Source of the DNA: Candidatus Cloacimonadota bacterium
GTDB taxonomy: Bacteria; UBA4055
DNA length: 45,798 nucleotides
Direction of reading: 5' to 3'
Assembly (NCBI GenBank): GCA_002742935.1
Contig: PDON01000074.1
Coordinates: 1-45,798 of the forward strand
Shown here: positions 1 to 8,626 of the stretch, piece after piece
How the letters are laid out: the number at the start of each line of letters is the position of its first letter
Position numbering within the stretch: the first letter of the stretch is position 1
Translations under genes and position numbers: made by a program
The notes under the pieces: generated by a model
The model's database searches: none
What the model saw: only the letters and a program-made list of their open reading frames with translations
What the model was told of the DNA's origin: nothing

Positions 1-72
1 GATATTACTCCAAATAAGGTCATAGAAATAGCAGAAGAACAAAAATATATTGCTAAATTATTTGAATTTTAA
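1..72 (+). CDS. C-terminal end of a gene entering from the left edge
   Basis: Reading frame 1 is open from the first base to a TAA stop at 70-72 and gives 23 residues with a plausible protein composition, ending in A-K-L-F-E-F. The helical, charged sequence (I-E-I-A-E-E-Q-K) looks like a real C-terminus and not noise. No family can be assigned from so little. The 3' end of the transposase frame on the other strand runs into these bases, which suggests that the insertion element abuts or slightly overlaps this gene's stop. Confidence 0.5.
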   Translation, partial: DITPNKVIEIAEEQKYIAKLFEF

Positions 73-930
73 AATGGGTGTTAAATTTCGGAAGACAGGT
101 GAGACTAGGTTTGCGAAGAAATTTGCAATGGATCTATACCTTGAATGCTCTATCTGATATATATTTTTTAATTCATCATTTACAGTTTCTATTAGCGATC
201 TTTTTCTTAACAGAACCTTTTCTGAATTAGTCAAAATTTGTCCTTTCATATTCTTCCTAAGTTTTGTAATTAAATTTATTCCATCTACAAATAATAGTTC
301 TTTTAATGTTGTAGAAATATAACCTTTATCCCCAAATATCTTACCAAATATTCTTTTGATAAAATTTTTATCTTTAAGTGGCTCTCTATCATCTACATTT
401 CCTGGAGTTATAAGAAAACTCAAAATTTCACCTTTATCATTTATTACTAAATGGAGTTTAAAACCATAAAAGAAACCTACACTAATATGTACTCTTTTTG
501 CTAAACCTTTAAATACTTTATGGTTGTGAATTCTTTTATTATGGCAAACTTTAAGACGAGTTGAATCAATAAATGAAATTCCTGTACACTTACCCGTTCT
601 TTTCAAACCTAAAAAATATAACATGGGTAGAATACAGTTCTTTTGTAATTCAACAAACCTATTGTAAAAAACTAAATTAGGAAACTCTTTCTTGTAGTTA
701 TTCCTTATCGTTTTATTATAAAAACGCTTTAAAGTTTTCTCATTACTAGAGTGAAACATTATCAATATAGTGATTATTTCACTTCTTGACATAATACTAG
801 ATTTATTTCTATTCTTCGGGGTATTAGAACTAATTGATCTACTCTCCATATATTTATCAAAGGTTTTAATAAAATCATCAACTTCACAGAAAATTTTTAT
901 TATATTGTATATGTTATTTATATTGATCAT
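58..930 (-). mobile_element. IS982-family DDE transposase
   Basis: The 290-residue product matches the IS982 transposase family: F-I-D-S-T with the first catalytic Asp, K-V-C-H-N-K-R-I, the stretch Y-G-F-K-L-H-L-V-I-N-D-K-G-E-I, the second Asp in F-G-D-K-G-Y, and the Glu in L-I-E-T-V-N-D-E-L-K, so the DDE triad is intact. I start it at the ATG ending at 930, where IS982 proteins normally begin; an in-frame ATG 60 bases upstream would add an untypical extension. After N-L-V-S the last 13 residues (P-V-F-R-N-L-T-P...) do not look like the usual IS982 tail, so the 3' end may be degenerate or read into flanking DNA. Clean terminal inverted repeats could not be found; the only resemblance is a short AAATGG(G)TGTT motif near 72-82 and, inverted, near 933-942. 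It is the only transposase in the window. Confidence 0.85.
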
Positions 931-1062
931 GAAAACACCATTTATTTTATTATTTACTGTAACAAAAAATATAATGTGTTTTCTGATCAATTAATATCAA
1001 AAAATACTTTTTTATATCGAACTCAGGTTAAATATAGAATAAAAATAGGGAGTTTAAACAAC

Positions 1063-1377
1063 ATGAAAGAGATAATCAATGGACTTAATGGGAAATCTTC
1101 ATCAGTAAAAAAAGTGAGCTACAGAGATTCAGATGAGTATCAATTTGCAGGATACTACATAACTTGCCCATATTGTGAAGAGGAGTATTATACAGAAGAG
1201 GAGGGTGAAATTTATTGTAAGGAGTGTGGAGAACAGTTTACCATAGATGAAGAGACAAAAGAGCCTATTGGTTTAATAATAGAATACCCACATTGTCATG
1301 AGGAGTACTATACAGAAGAAATAGGTAGAATTGAGTGTAGAGAGTGTGGTGATGAGTTTACTCTGAGGAAGAGATAG
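1063..1377 (+). CDS. small protein with duplicated zinc-ribbon motif
   Basis: A 104-residue protein of no recognised family. Start chosen at the ATG at 1063, preceded by AGGGAG about ten bases upstream; a longer frame begins at 976 but lacks a ribosome site. Two tandem copies of a roughly 25-residue unit are visible. The first (residues 35-60) has C35-P-Y-C38 and C52-K-E-C55, a classic four-Cys zinc ribbon. The second (75-100) keeps C92-R-E-C95 but the first pair reads Y75-P-H77-C78-H79, so one Cys is lost while His residues are available. The unit E-E-Y-Y-T-E-E is shared by both copies. It sits beside the insertion element and is transcribed away from it. Possible roles are nucleic-acid binding or metal-dependent protein contact; neither can be decided from sequence. 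Confidence 0.7.
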   Translation: MKEIINGLNGKSSSVKKVSYRDSDEYQFAGYYITCPYCEEEYYTEEEGEIYCKECGEQFTIDEETKEPIGLIIEYPHCHEEYYTEEIGRIECRECGDEFTLRKR

Positions 1378-1514
1378 GTTTGCTGTGGGTAATTTTATCT
1401 ATTTTATTTTAATAAGATATTTATATATTAGAGTATTGGCTTTATAAATTTGGTCATTATAGAGAACATAACATAGGTAGGTTTAGTTGTAAAAAAGTAA
1501 AAAAAGAGGTGTTT

Positions 1515-2185
1515 ATGAAAATAGAAGAGATATTGGAAAGTTTAAAAAAATTGATCTTTATAAAAAGTATCCTCAATTAGTTCCATTTGTTGGAGATAAC
1601 TATATTAGTGATAAACACAAAAAATTAATGGTTATTGCTGAAAGTCATTATTTACCAAATGGAAGTACAGCACACTTATCCCCAGAAGAGTGGTATAATG
1701 GAGATGATAAACGCTTAGATTCAACTGAAAAAAGTTGGATAGCTACTAGCGACATTGTTCGATATTCCGGAAATAGAATTTTCAATAATATCTATAATGC
1801 TCTTATAGAATCGGGAATTGATTCTGATGGAGCAAAAGAGCAGATATTTTTTATGAACTATTTTCAAAGACCAGCAATAGAAAAACGCTCTTTTAAAAAT
1901 GTTTGTACTCAACTCGACAAAGATGAAGCTGACAAGAATCTAAGAAAAGTAATATCAATTTTAAAACCTGATCTAATAATCTTTGTGAGTAAATATGCCG
2001 TAGTAGTTGCAGAAGAAACTGAGTTGTGGAAGTTTACAAATACCATAAATTGTATTTATACTTACACAAACCATCCATCAACTGTTTGGTGGAATAAAGC
2101 AACAAGACCAGATTTTTTTAAAGGAAGAACGAGTAAAGAGCATTTTAAATTCTTTTTAAAAGAGAATAAGTTTATTATTGACTAA
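1515..2185 (+). CDS. uracil-DNA glycosylase-like protein, interrupted by a -1 frameshift
   Basis: An AGAGGTG ribosome site precedes the ATG at 1515, but that frame stops at 1578-1580 after 21 codons. The frame that continues the protein is open from before 1500 to the stop at 2185. Joining the two with a -1 shift in the A7 run at 1544-1550 gives about 223 residues with an uninterrupted family-like N-terminus (Y-P-Q-L-V-P-F-V-G-D followed by K-L-M-V-I-A-E-S-H-Y-L-P). The A-E-S-H-Y motif, the D-L-I-I-F-V-S strand and N-H-P-S-T-V-W-W near the C-terminus resemble small proteins of the uracil-DNA-glycosylase-like superfamily. Without the join, translation would have to begin at the ATG at 1628, which has no ribosome site and cuts off the first strand. 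The in-frame heptamer T-TTA-AAA at the junction is a canonical slippery sequence, so the alternatives are a true frameshift, a homopolymer error, or recoding. Confidence 0.6.
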
Positions 2186-2213
2186 AAATAACATCATTTA
2201 TTTTTAAATATTT

Positions 2214-2240
2214 AAAAAGGGCGAAGATTTCGCCCTTTTT
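2214..2240. terminator. intrinsic terminator after the UDG-like gene
   Basis: Perfect 12-bp stem (AAAAAGGGCGAA with TTCGCCCTTTTT) and a 3-nt loop, 29 bases after the stop at 2185. The A/T-flanked symmetry means it could also act on transcripts from the right. Confidence 0.9.
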
Positions 2241-2450
2241 ATTATATAGAAAGCTAAAATTTACTCTCCAATGCTTCTTCAAGTTTATAGATTTTAGCAA
2301 TTGCGTGCAACGATTATATACTATTTTTTAAAGTTCTACTTTTAACCTCATAATCAAATAGGTTTAAAATTAGATCTCCTTATTAAAAAATGGACATTTT
2401 CTTAAATCCCCCCTACACAACGTAAAGAAAATTATTACCCAATATTAGCC

Positions 2451-3719
2451 TTATCCTTCAACTCTTTTTATACCCTTATCGCTTATATCCAATCTTGTAT
2501 AACTATTTTCAAAGCTTATACTTGAAACTTTATTGTATGCAGATTTTTTAGCTTCTAAAAGAGTTTTACCATAACCTAAAACACCTAAAACACGACCACC
2601 ATTAGTGTAAAACTTTCCAGCTTCAATTTTTGTTCCGGCATGGATAACAGAATTACTGTCAAACTTTTCAACTCCTCTAATAAGTTTACCCTTTTCATAA
2701 GAGTTTGGATACCCTCCACTTGCCATTACAACACAAACAGAGTAGCCCTCTTTTGAATTTATGATACCGTTTGAGTTTAACTCACCCTTAGCTGATTTTA
2801 GAAGTAAGTTTCCGAGATCTCCATCCATTTGAGGAAGAACAACTTGAGTTTCAGGATCGCCAAACCTACAATTAAACTCTACAACCTTAGGACCCTCCTT
2901 AGTAATCATTATACCTGTAAAAAGTAGTCCTGAAAATGGAGCTCCTTCACTAACCATACCCTTTAAAGTTGGTTTTATAATATCCTCTTCAATATTTTTA
3001 AGTAGCTCAGGGCTAACAACAGGGGCAGGGGCATAAGATCCCATTCCTCCGGTATTTGGTCCTTTATCTCCGTCATATATGGCCTTATGATCTTGAGCAG
3101 GAGGAAGTATAACATAGTTCTCTTCACTGCAAATAGCAAAGATTGAAGCTTCCTCACCAATCATAAACTCCTCAACAACCACCTCTTTACCTGCATCTCC
3201 AAAAACTTTATTTATCATCATATCTTTTAGAGTAGATTTTGCTTCATCTAAACTATTACATATTACAGCACCTTTCCCTGCAGCATTACCACTTGCTTTA
3301 ATAACAACAGGTATTGAGTGATTTTCCACATATGATAAAGCTTCATCATAATTGGTAAAATTTTGATAGTTTGCAGTTGGTATATTGTACTTTTTCATTA
3401 AATCTTTGCTGAAAGCTTTACTGCCCTCAATCATTGCTGCTTTTTTTGTTGGACCAAAAGTAGCAATCCCATTTAATTGAAGATAGTCGGTAATACCATT
3501 TATTAAAGGATCTTCAGGACCTACAACAACAAGATCTATTCCGTTACTCTTTACATAATTTACTATGGATTTAAAATCAGATATGTTAAGGTTTACATTT
3601 TCAGCAATCGCCTCTATTCCTCCATTTCCCGGAGCACAATAGATTTTATGACCTTCACTCTTCAATTTATTTCCAATGGAGTGTTCTCTTCCTCCGGAAC
3701 CAATAATTAAAACATTCAT
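2451..3719 (-). CDS. purD: phosphoribosylamine-glycine ligase (GAR synthetase)
   Basis: 422 residues, the usual PurD length. PurD joins phosphoribosylamine and glycine with ATP to make GAR, the second step of de novo purine synthesis in the cytoplasm. Visible family marks are the N-terminal M-N-V-L-I-I-G-S-G-G-R-E-H-S, the V-V-G-P-E-D-P-L stretch, the ATP-grasp domain with V-V-I-K-A-S-G-N-A-A-G-K-G, V-V-E-E-F-M-I-G-E-E-A-S, the D-H-K-A-I-Y-D-G-D-K-G-P-N-T-G-G-M-G-S-Y motif, and the metal-binding V-V-E-F-N-C-R-F-G-D-P-E-T-Q-V-V-L-P. Nothing is missing. It stands alone between the UDG-like gene and rpoC, separated from rpoC by a strong terminator, so it should have its own promoter. No other purine genes are in the window. 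Confidence 0.97.
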   Translation of the reverse strand: MNVLIIGSGGREHSIGNKLKSEGHKIYCAPGNGGIEAIAENVNLNISDFKSIVNYVKSNGIDLVVVGPEDPLINGITDYLQLNGIATFGPTKKAAMIEGSKAFSKDLMKKYNIPTANYQNFTNYDEALSYVENHSIPVVIKASGNAAGKGAVICNSLDEAKSTLKDMMINKVFGDAGKEVVVEEFMIGEEASIFAICSEENYVILPPAQDHKAIYDGDKGPNTGGMGSYAPAPVVSPELLKNIEEDIIKPTLKGMVSEGAPFSGLLFTGIMITKEGPKVVEFNCRFGDPETQVVLPQMDGDLGNLLLKSAKGELNSNGIINSKEGYSVCVVMASGGYPNSYEKGKLIRGVEKFDSNSVIHAGTKIEAGKFYTNGGRVLGVLGYGKTLLEAKKSAYNKVSSISFENSYTRLDISDKGIKRVEG

Positions 3720-3797
3720 AACCTACAACCTTACTTTGGATATAAAACTTAAGTAAAACATAATAATTTTTTCTATTTAAAAACAGAAATTAATATA

Positions 3798-3829
3798 AAA
3801 AAAATGGAAGCCTCAGCTTCCATTTTTTT
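3798..3829 (-). terminator. rpoBC operon terminator
   Basis: Perfect 14-bp inverted repeat (AAAAAAATGGAAGC with GCTTCCATTTTTTT, 4-nt loop) directly after the rpoC stop. In the minus direction it ends in a run of seven U. It closes the long tRNA-ribosomal protein-RNA polymerase transcription unit. Confidence 0.95.
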
Positions 3830-3835
3830 ACTAAT

Positions 3836-6800
3836 CTATAGTTCAGGTTTATCTACAGGCTTCTCCTCTTCAGCCTCCTCAATAATCTTGTAAGGATCTA
3901 CCCCCTTAGACTCTACATTTATATAGTTATATCTGGCTAAACCTGTACCACAAGGAATTAGGTTGCCCATAATAACATTCTCTTTTAAGCCTTCTAAGTA
4001 GTCTACACTAGATTTGATTGCAGCATCTGTAAGAACCTTAGTTGTTTCCTGGAAAGAAGCAGCTGAAATGAAACTGTCAACCTGTAGAGAAGCTTGAGTA
4101 ATACCAAGTAGAAGTGGTTGGAATGTAGCTAGTTCAGCATCTCTTACTACAACCTCTTTCTTACCCTTCTCAACAAGCTCTTTGTTCCTCTTCTCAACAT
4201 CATAGCTTTCAAGAAGAGCTCCCTCTTCAAGATCACTTTCACCCGGATCTACAACAACAACCTTACCAAGAATATCATCATTAGCTTTTGCAAGATTTAG
4301 CTTACTAACTTGATCTCCCTCTAAGAACATAGTATCACCAGGGAAGATAATCTTAACCTTTTGAAGCATCTGTCTAACAATAACCTCAATATGCTTATCA
4401 TTAGGGTTAACACCGGACATTCTATACACCTCTTGGATCTGCTTAACAAGGAACTCCTGAACCTTGTTTGTTCCTAAGATTTTTAAAATATCGTGGGGCT
4501 TAATTGAACCGTCAGTTATTCTTTCCCCTGCATAGATAAAATCTCCCTCATGAACTAAGATATGCTTACCTCTAGGAACAAGATAAGTTCTCTTCTCATC
4601 AGAGTTGATATCCTCAACAATAATCTGCTGCTGAGTACCCTTGAAATCACCGTATTTAATCTTTCCGTCAATCTCAGAAATAATTGCAGGATCTTTAGGG
4701 TTTCTTGCTTCAAACAGCTCTTGAACTCTTGGAAGACCACCGGTAATATCCTTAGTCTTTCCTGAAGCTCTCTGCATCTTAACAAGGGTTTGACCGGCTT
4801 TAACTTTATCGCCATCCTCAATCTCTAGAGATCCACCGGTAGGAGGAAGATACTTAGCTATCTCCTTACCCTCATCATCAACAATAAGAATTGCCGGTTT
4901 AAGTTTTCTTTCCTTAGGCTCAATCATCTCTTTTATTGTTCTACCAATCTTGTCATCAACAATCTCTTTATATGTAGAACCTTCAACAATATCCCTAAAT
5001 ACAATTGTTCCATCAACATGTGAAAGAATTACACTGCTAAACGGATCCCAATTACAAATTGTAGTACCCTTCTTAACTTTCTGCTTATCTTTTACATGAA
5101 GAAGCGATGCGTAAGGGATCTCATCATTTAAGACCTCTTTACCTTGGCTGTCAGTTATTGTTACTTTTCCATTTCTTCTAACAACAACTTTTCTACCACC
5201 ATATTCAACAGTTTCAACATACTCAAGATTAACCGTTCCATCATAAGGAGCTTCAACACTTGATTTAGTAGTTGTCAAATCAGCAGATCCTCCAACATGG
5301 AAAGTTCTCAATGTAAGCTGAGTACCAGGCTCTCCAATGGATTGAGCAGCAACAATTCCTACAGCCTCTCCTATGTCAACAACCTTCTTTGTAGCCAAGT
5401 TGATACCATAACACTTAGAACAAACACCCTTTTTAGCTTCACAAGTTAAAACTGATCTAATCTTTACAGATTCAATATCGTGAGATGCTATTTTTTCAGC
5501 AAGATCCTTAGTTATAAGATCTCCCGCGTTCGCAATAACCTCTCCATCAACATTGTTTTTATAATCAATAACATCATCTGCTAAAACACGACCGTAGATT
5601 CTATCCTCAATTCTATCAACAATTTGATCACCCTCTTTAAGGTGTCCCATCTCAATACCCATAATGGTATTACAATCCTCTTCGGTAACAACCACATCTT
5701 GACTTACATCTACAAGTTTTCTTGTTAAGTAACCGGCATCAGCTGTTTTAAGAGCTGTATCTGCCAGACCCTTTCTACCACCGTGAGTAGAGATAAAGTA
5801 GTCAAGAACAGAAAGACCATCCATAAAGTTAGTCTTAATAGGGTTCTCAATTACAGAACCTGAAGAAACATCTATACTCTTTTGAGGTTTTTGCATAAGA
5901 CCCCTTATACCACAAATCTGCTTGATCTGAGTTTTGGAACCCCTTGCTTTAGAATCCATCATCATATAAACAGGATTAAAACCCTCTTCATCATTTTTTA
6001 GGTTCTCATACATATCTGTCTCAATGCTGTTAACAGCCTTAGTCCAAACATCTACAACCTTATTATATCTTTCCTTATCTGTAATAATACCCTCTTCATA
6101 GTGAGATCTAAGCTTCTCAACCTCTTTTTCAGATTTTTTAAGAACCTTATCCTTCTCCGCAGAGATTACAAAATCATCAAGACCAATACTGATACCGGAT
6201 TTTGTTGCATAACCAAAACCGAAAGCTTTCAATCTATCAAGGAATTGAGCAGATTCACTAAAGTTAACCTTCTCAATAACCTCTTCAATAACTTTCTCTA
6301 CATTTGAAGAAACCATCACTTGGTTATAGAACTGCTTCTCTTTAAGTTCTTTAGGTAAAATATCATTGAAAAGAACCCTACCCGGAGTAGTATCAATCCA
6401 CTCATCTTTATATCTATATTTAATCTTTGAGTGATACTTCAAAACATTAAAATCAATTGCTAAAAGGATCTCTTCAAGTGAATTGAAATATTTACCCTCT
6501 CCAGGTAAACCTGATTTCTCCTTAGTCATATAGTAGATACCCAAAACCATATCCTGAGTAGGGAAAGCTATTGGTCTTCCTGTTGCAGGGTGAAGTAGGT
6601 TTTGTGAAGCTAACATTAAGAATCTTGCCTCAAGCTTTGCTTCCGGTGAAAGTGGAAGGTGAACAGCCATCTGGTCACCATCAAAGTCGGCATTGAAAGC
6701 CTTACAAACAAGTGGGTGTAACTGAATTGCCTTACCCTCTACAAGAGTAGGTTGGAAAGCTTGAATACCCAATCTGTGGAGAGTAGGAGCCCTGTTAAGC

Positions 6801-8560
6801 AGAATTGGATGACCATCAACCAACTCCTCTAAAAGTTCCCAAACCTTATCAGTACCTTTTTCAATCTCTTTTTTAGCATTTTTAATAGTGCTTACATTAT
6901 CATCATACTCAATAAGCTTTCTGATTAGGAAAGGCTTATAAAGAGCCAAAGCCATCTCTTTTGGAAGTCCACATTGATTTAGGTTAAGCTGAGGACCTAC
7001 AATAATTACCGATCTACCGGAGTAGTCAACCCTCTTACCGAGAAGATTATTTCTAAATCTACCCTGCTTACCCTTTAAGGAGTCAGAAAGAGATTTAAGA
7101 GGTCTCTTACCATCACTTCTTACAACTGTGTTCTTTCTACTATTATCAAATAGAGAGTCTACAGCTTCCTGAATCATTCTCTTCTCATTTCTGATAATAA
7201 CTTCAGGAGCTTTAATCTCTAAAAGCTTCTTTAAACGATTATTTCTAATAATAACCCTTCTATAAAGGTCATTAAGATCAGATGTAGCAAATCTTCCACC
7301 CTCAAGAGGAACAAGCGGTCTAAGTTCCGGAGGTATTACAGGAATAACATCCATTACCATATACTCAGGTTTATTCTGCTCAATATTTCTCTTGAAAGAT
7401 TCAATGACATTCAACCTTTTTAAGATTTCAGTTTTAACAATCTCAGATCTTTCAGTTTTGATTCTCTCTCTATAATCAAAAGATATCTTTTTAATATCCA
7501 ACATAGAAAGAAGAGTTTTTACCGCTTTAGCACCAATCTCAGCTATAAACCAATCCTCTTCAGGAAGATCATCTTCATGCTTTTCAACCTTATCAATTAT
7601 AGTGTTGTAATCAGTTTCAGTAATAAGCGATTTAAACTTTAAATCCTTAACTAGATTAACAATATCTTTATCTATAAGATCCTTTACAAGATCGTTAAAT
7701 TGTGCCAGCCCAAACTTTTCAGACTCTGACAGTTTTAAAAGATCCTTATCTACATCAACAAGATTTATTAGAGGCTCTAAAAAATCCTCTTCATCGTGGA
7801 GTTTTGAAAGAACTCTTGCTCTTATCTCCTTTTCACGAGGTTTTCTCTCTCTGTTTTTATCATTTACAATGCCATCAATAAACTCATCAAGCTCTCTAAC
7901 TCTTTCCTTTAGTTGATTAAAGAGTTCTTCATTACCCTCTGACTCAAAATTAACAAGAAAATCATTTGTTAATTCTAAAGCTTCAGCAAGCTGAGAACCA
8001 TTTTTTATTGAGTGATTAATAACCTTTTCAATATCCCCCATATATGAGTGATACTTTTGAAGAAGATCTTTATTGTGGTTTTCAATAATTCTCTGATAGT
8101 TATCTATTACAAAACCATTCTGAATTACAGCATACTTTTCATAATATATAATCTCTTCAAGAGTTTTTACCGTATACTCTAAAAGATTTCCAATTTTTGA
8201 AGGTAAAGCTCTAAAGAACCATATATGAACAACCGGAACTGCAAGTTTAATATGACCAATTCTCTCTCTTCTTACGCTTCTCTTATTTATCTCTACACCA
8301 CATTTATCACAAACAATACCTTTATATCTTATACCCTTATATTTACCACAAGAGCATTCCCAATCCTTTGTTGGTCCAAAAATCTTTTCACAGAAAAGGC
8401 CATCTTTTTCAGGTTTATATGTTCTATAGTTAACAGTTTCAGGTTTGGTAACCTCTCCTCTACTAAGCTTTAAAATCTTATCAGGGCTCATTAGTTTAAT
8501 AGTAAACTTTGAATAGGTTTTATGTAGGACATCTCTCTGTCTAAATCTATGAATTTGCAT
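3836..8560 (-). CDS. rpoC: DNA-directed RNA polymerase subunit beta'
   Basis: 1574 residues. This is the catalytic clamp subunit of RNA polymerase. The active-site motif N-A-D-F-D-G-D-Q lies at 623-630, the first zinc site uses C69, C71, C84 and C87, and the second C963, C1040, C1047 and C1050. The rudder/lid region ([17 protein letters not shown]) and the trigger-loop region ([13 protein letters not shown]) are present. The N-terminus resembles FCB-group beta' ([16 protein letters not shown]). It is longer than I expect for Bacteroidetes (about 1430): a highly charged segment of roughly 150 residues (about 155-310) sits between the Y-Y-E-K-Y-A-V-I strand and the T-E-T-D-Y segment. The ATG at 8560 has a GGAG site. 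rpoB lies 66 bases upstream with a hairpin between them. Confidence 0.98.
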   Translation of the reverse strand: MQIHRFRQRDVLHKTYSKFTIKLMSPDKILKLSRGEVTKPETVNYRTYKPEKDGLFCEKIFGPTKDWECSCGKYKGIRYKGIVCDKCGVEINKRSVRRERIGHIKLAVPVVHIWFFRALPSKIGNLLEYTVKTLEEIIYYEKYAVIQNGFVIDNYQRIIENHNKDLLQKYHSYMGDIEKVINHSIKNGSQLAEALELTNDFLVNFESEGNEELFNQLKERVRELDEFIDGIVNDKNRERKPREKEIRARVLSKLHDEEDFLEPLINLVDVDKDLLKLSESEKFGLAQFNDLVKDLIDKDIVNLVKDLKFKSLITETDYNTIIDKVEKHEDDLPEEDWFIAEIGAKAVKTLLSMLDIKKISFDYRERIKTERSEIVKTEILKRLNVIESFKRNIEQNKPEYMVMDVIPVIPPELRPLVPLEGGRFATSDLNDLYRRVIIRNNRLKKLLEIKAPEVIIRNEKRMIQEAVDSLFDNSRKNTVVRSDGKRPLKSLSDSLKGKQGRFRNNLLGKRVDYSGRSVIIVGPQLNLNQCGLPKEMALALYKPFLIRKLIEYDDNVSTIKNAKKEIEKGTDKVWELLEELVDGHPILLNRAPTLHRLGIQAFQPTLVEGKAIQLHPLVCKAFNADFDGDQMAVHLPLSPEAKLEARFLMLASQNLLHPATGRPIAFPTQDMVLGIYYMTKEKSGLPGEGKYFNSLEEILLAIDFNVLKYHSKIKYRYKDEWIDTTPGRVLFNDILPKELKEKQFYNQVMVSSNVEKVIEEVIEKVNFSESAQFLDRLKAFGFGYATKSGISIGLDDFVISAEKDKVLKKSEKEVEKLRSHYEEGIITDKERYNKVVDVWTKAVNSIETDMYENLKNDEEGFNPVYMMMDSKARGSKTQIKQICGIRGLMQKPQKSIDVSSGSVIENPIKTNFMDGLSVLDYFISTHGGRKGLADTALKTADAGYLTRKLVDVSQDVVVTEEDCNTIMGIEMGHLKEGDQIVDRIEDRIYGRVLADDVIDYKNNVDGEVIANAGDLITKDLAEKIASHDIESVKIRSVLTCEAKKGVCSKCYGINLATKKVVDIGEAVGIVAAQSIGEPGTQLTLRTFHVGGSADLTTTKSSVEAPYDGTVNLEYVETVEYGGRKVVVRRNGKVTITDSQGKEVLNDEIPYASLLHVKDKQKVKKGTTICNWDPFSSVILSHVDGTIVFRDIVEGSTYKEIVDDKIGRTIKEMIEPKERKLKPAILIVDDEGKEIAKYLPPTGGSLEIEDGDKVKAGQTLVKMQRASGKTKDITGGLPRVQELFEARNPKDPAIISEIDGKIKYGDFKGTQQQIIVEDINSDEKRTYLVPRGKHILVHEGDFIYAGERITDGSIKPHDILKILGTNKVQEFLVKQIQEVYRMSGVNPNDKHIEVIVRQMLQKVKIIFPGDTMFLEGDQVSKLNLAKANDDILGKVVVVDPGESDLEEGALLESYDVEKRNKELVEKGKKEVVVRDAELATFQPLLLGITQASLQVDSFISAASFQETTKVLTDAAIKSSVDYLEGLKENVIMGNLIPCGTGLARYNYINVESKGVDPYKIIEEAEEEKPVDKPEL

Positions 8561-8590
8561 TACAAAGCTCCATTTTATTGCTAGTTAAAA

Positions 8591-8614
8591 GCTTTGGGGA
8601 AAGCACCCCAAAGC
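8591..8614 (-). promoter_or_regulatory. hairpin between rpoB and rpoC
   Basis: Nine-base-pair perfect stem (GCTTTGGGG with CCCCAAAGC), six-base loop, in the 66-bp rpoB-rpoC gap. In the direction of transcription it is followed by only TTTT. It could be a weak terminator or attenuator, or a processing or stabilising structure; a full terminator would disconnect rpoC, which has no obvious promoter here. Confidence 0.6.
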
Positions 8615-8626
8615 CAATAATAATTT

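Noticed and set aside
70..945. Terminal inverted repeats for the insertion element
   Set aside because: Only a 9-10 base imperfect match with a gap was found, one copy directly against the transposase start; not enough to set the ends.
2254..2310. Short minus-strand stretch reading L-H-A-I-A-K-I-Y-K-L-E-E-A-L-E-S-K-F then stop
   Set aside because: Looks like a protein C-terminus, but a stop lies two codons upstream and only 18 residues remain; too short to call a gene remnant.
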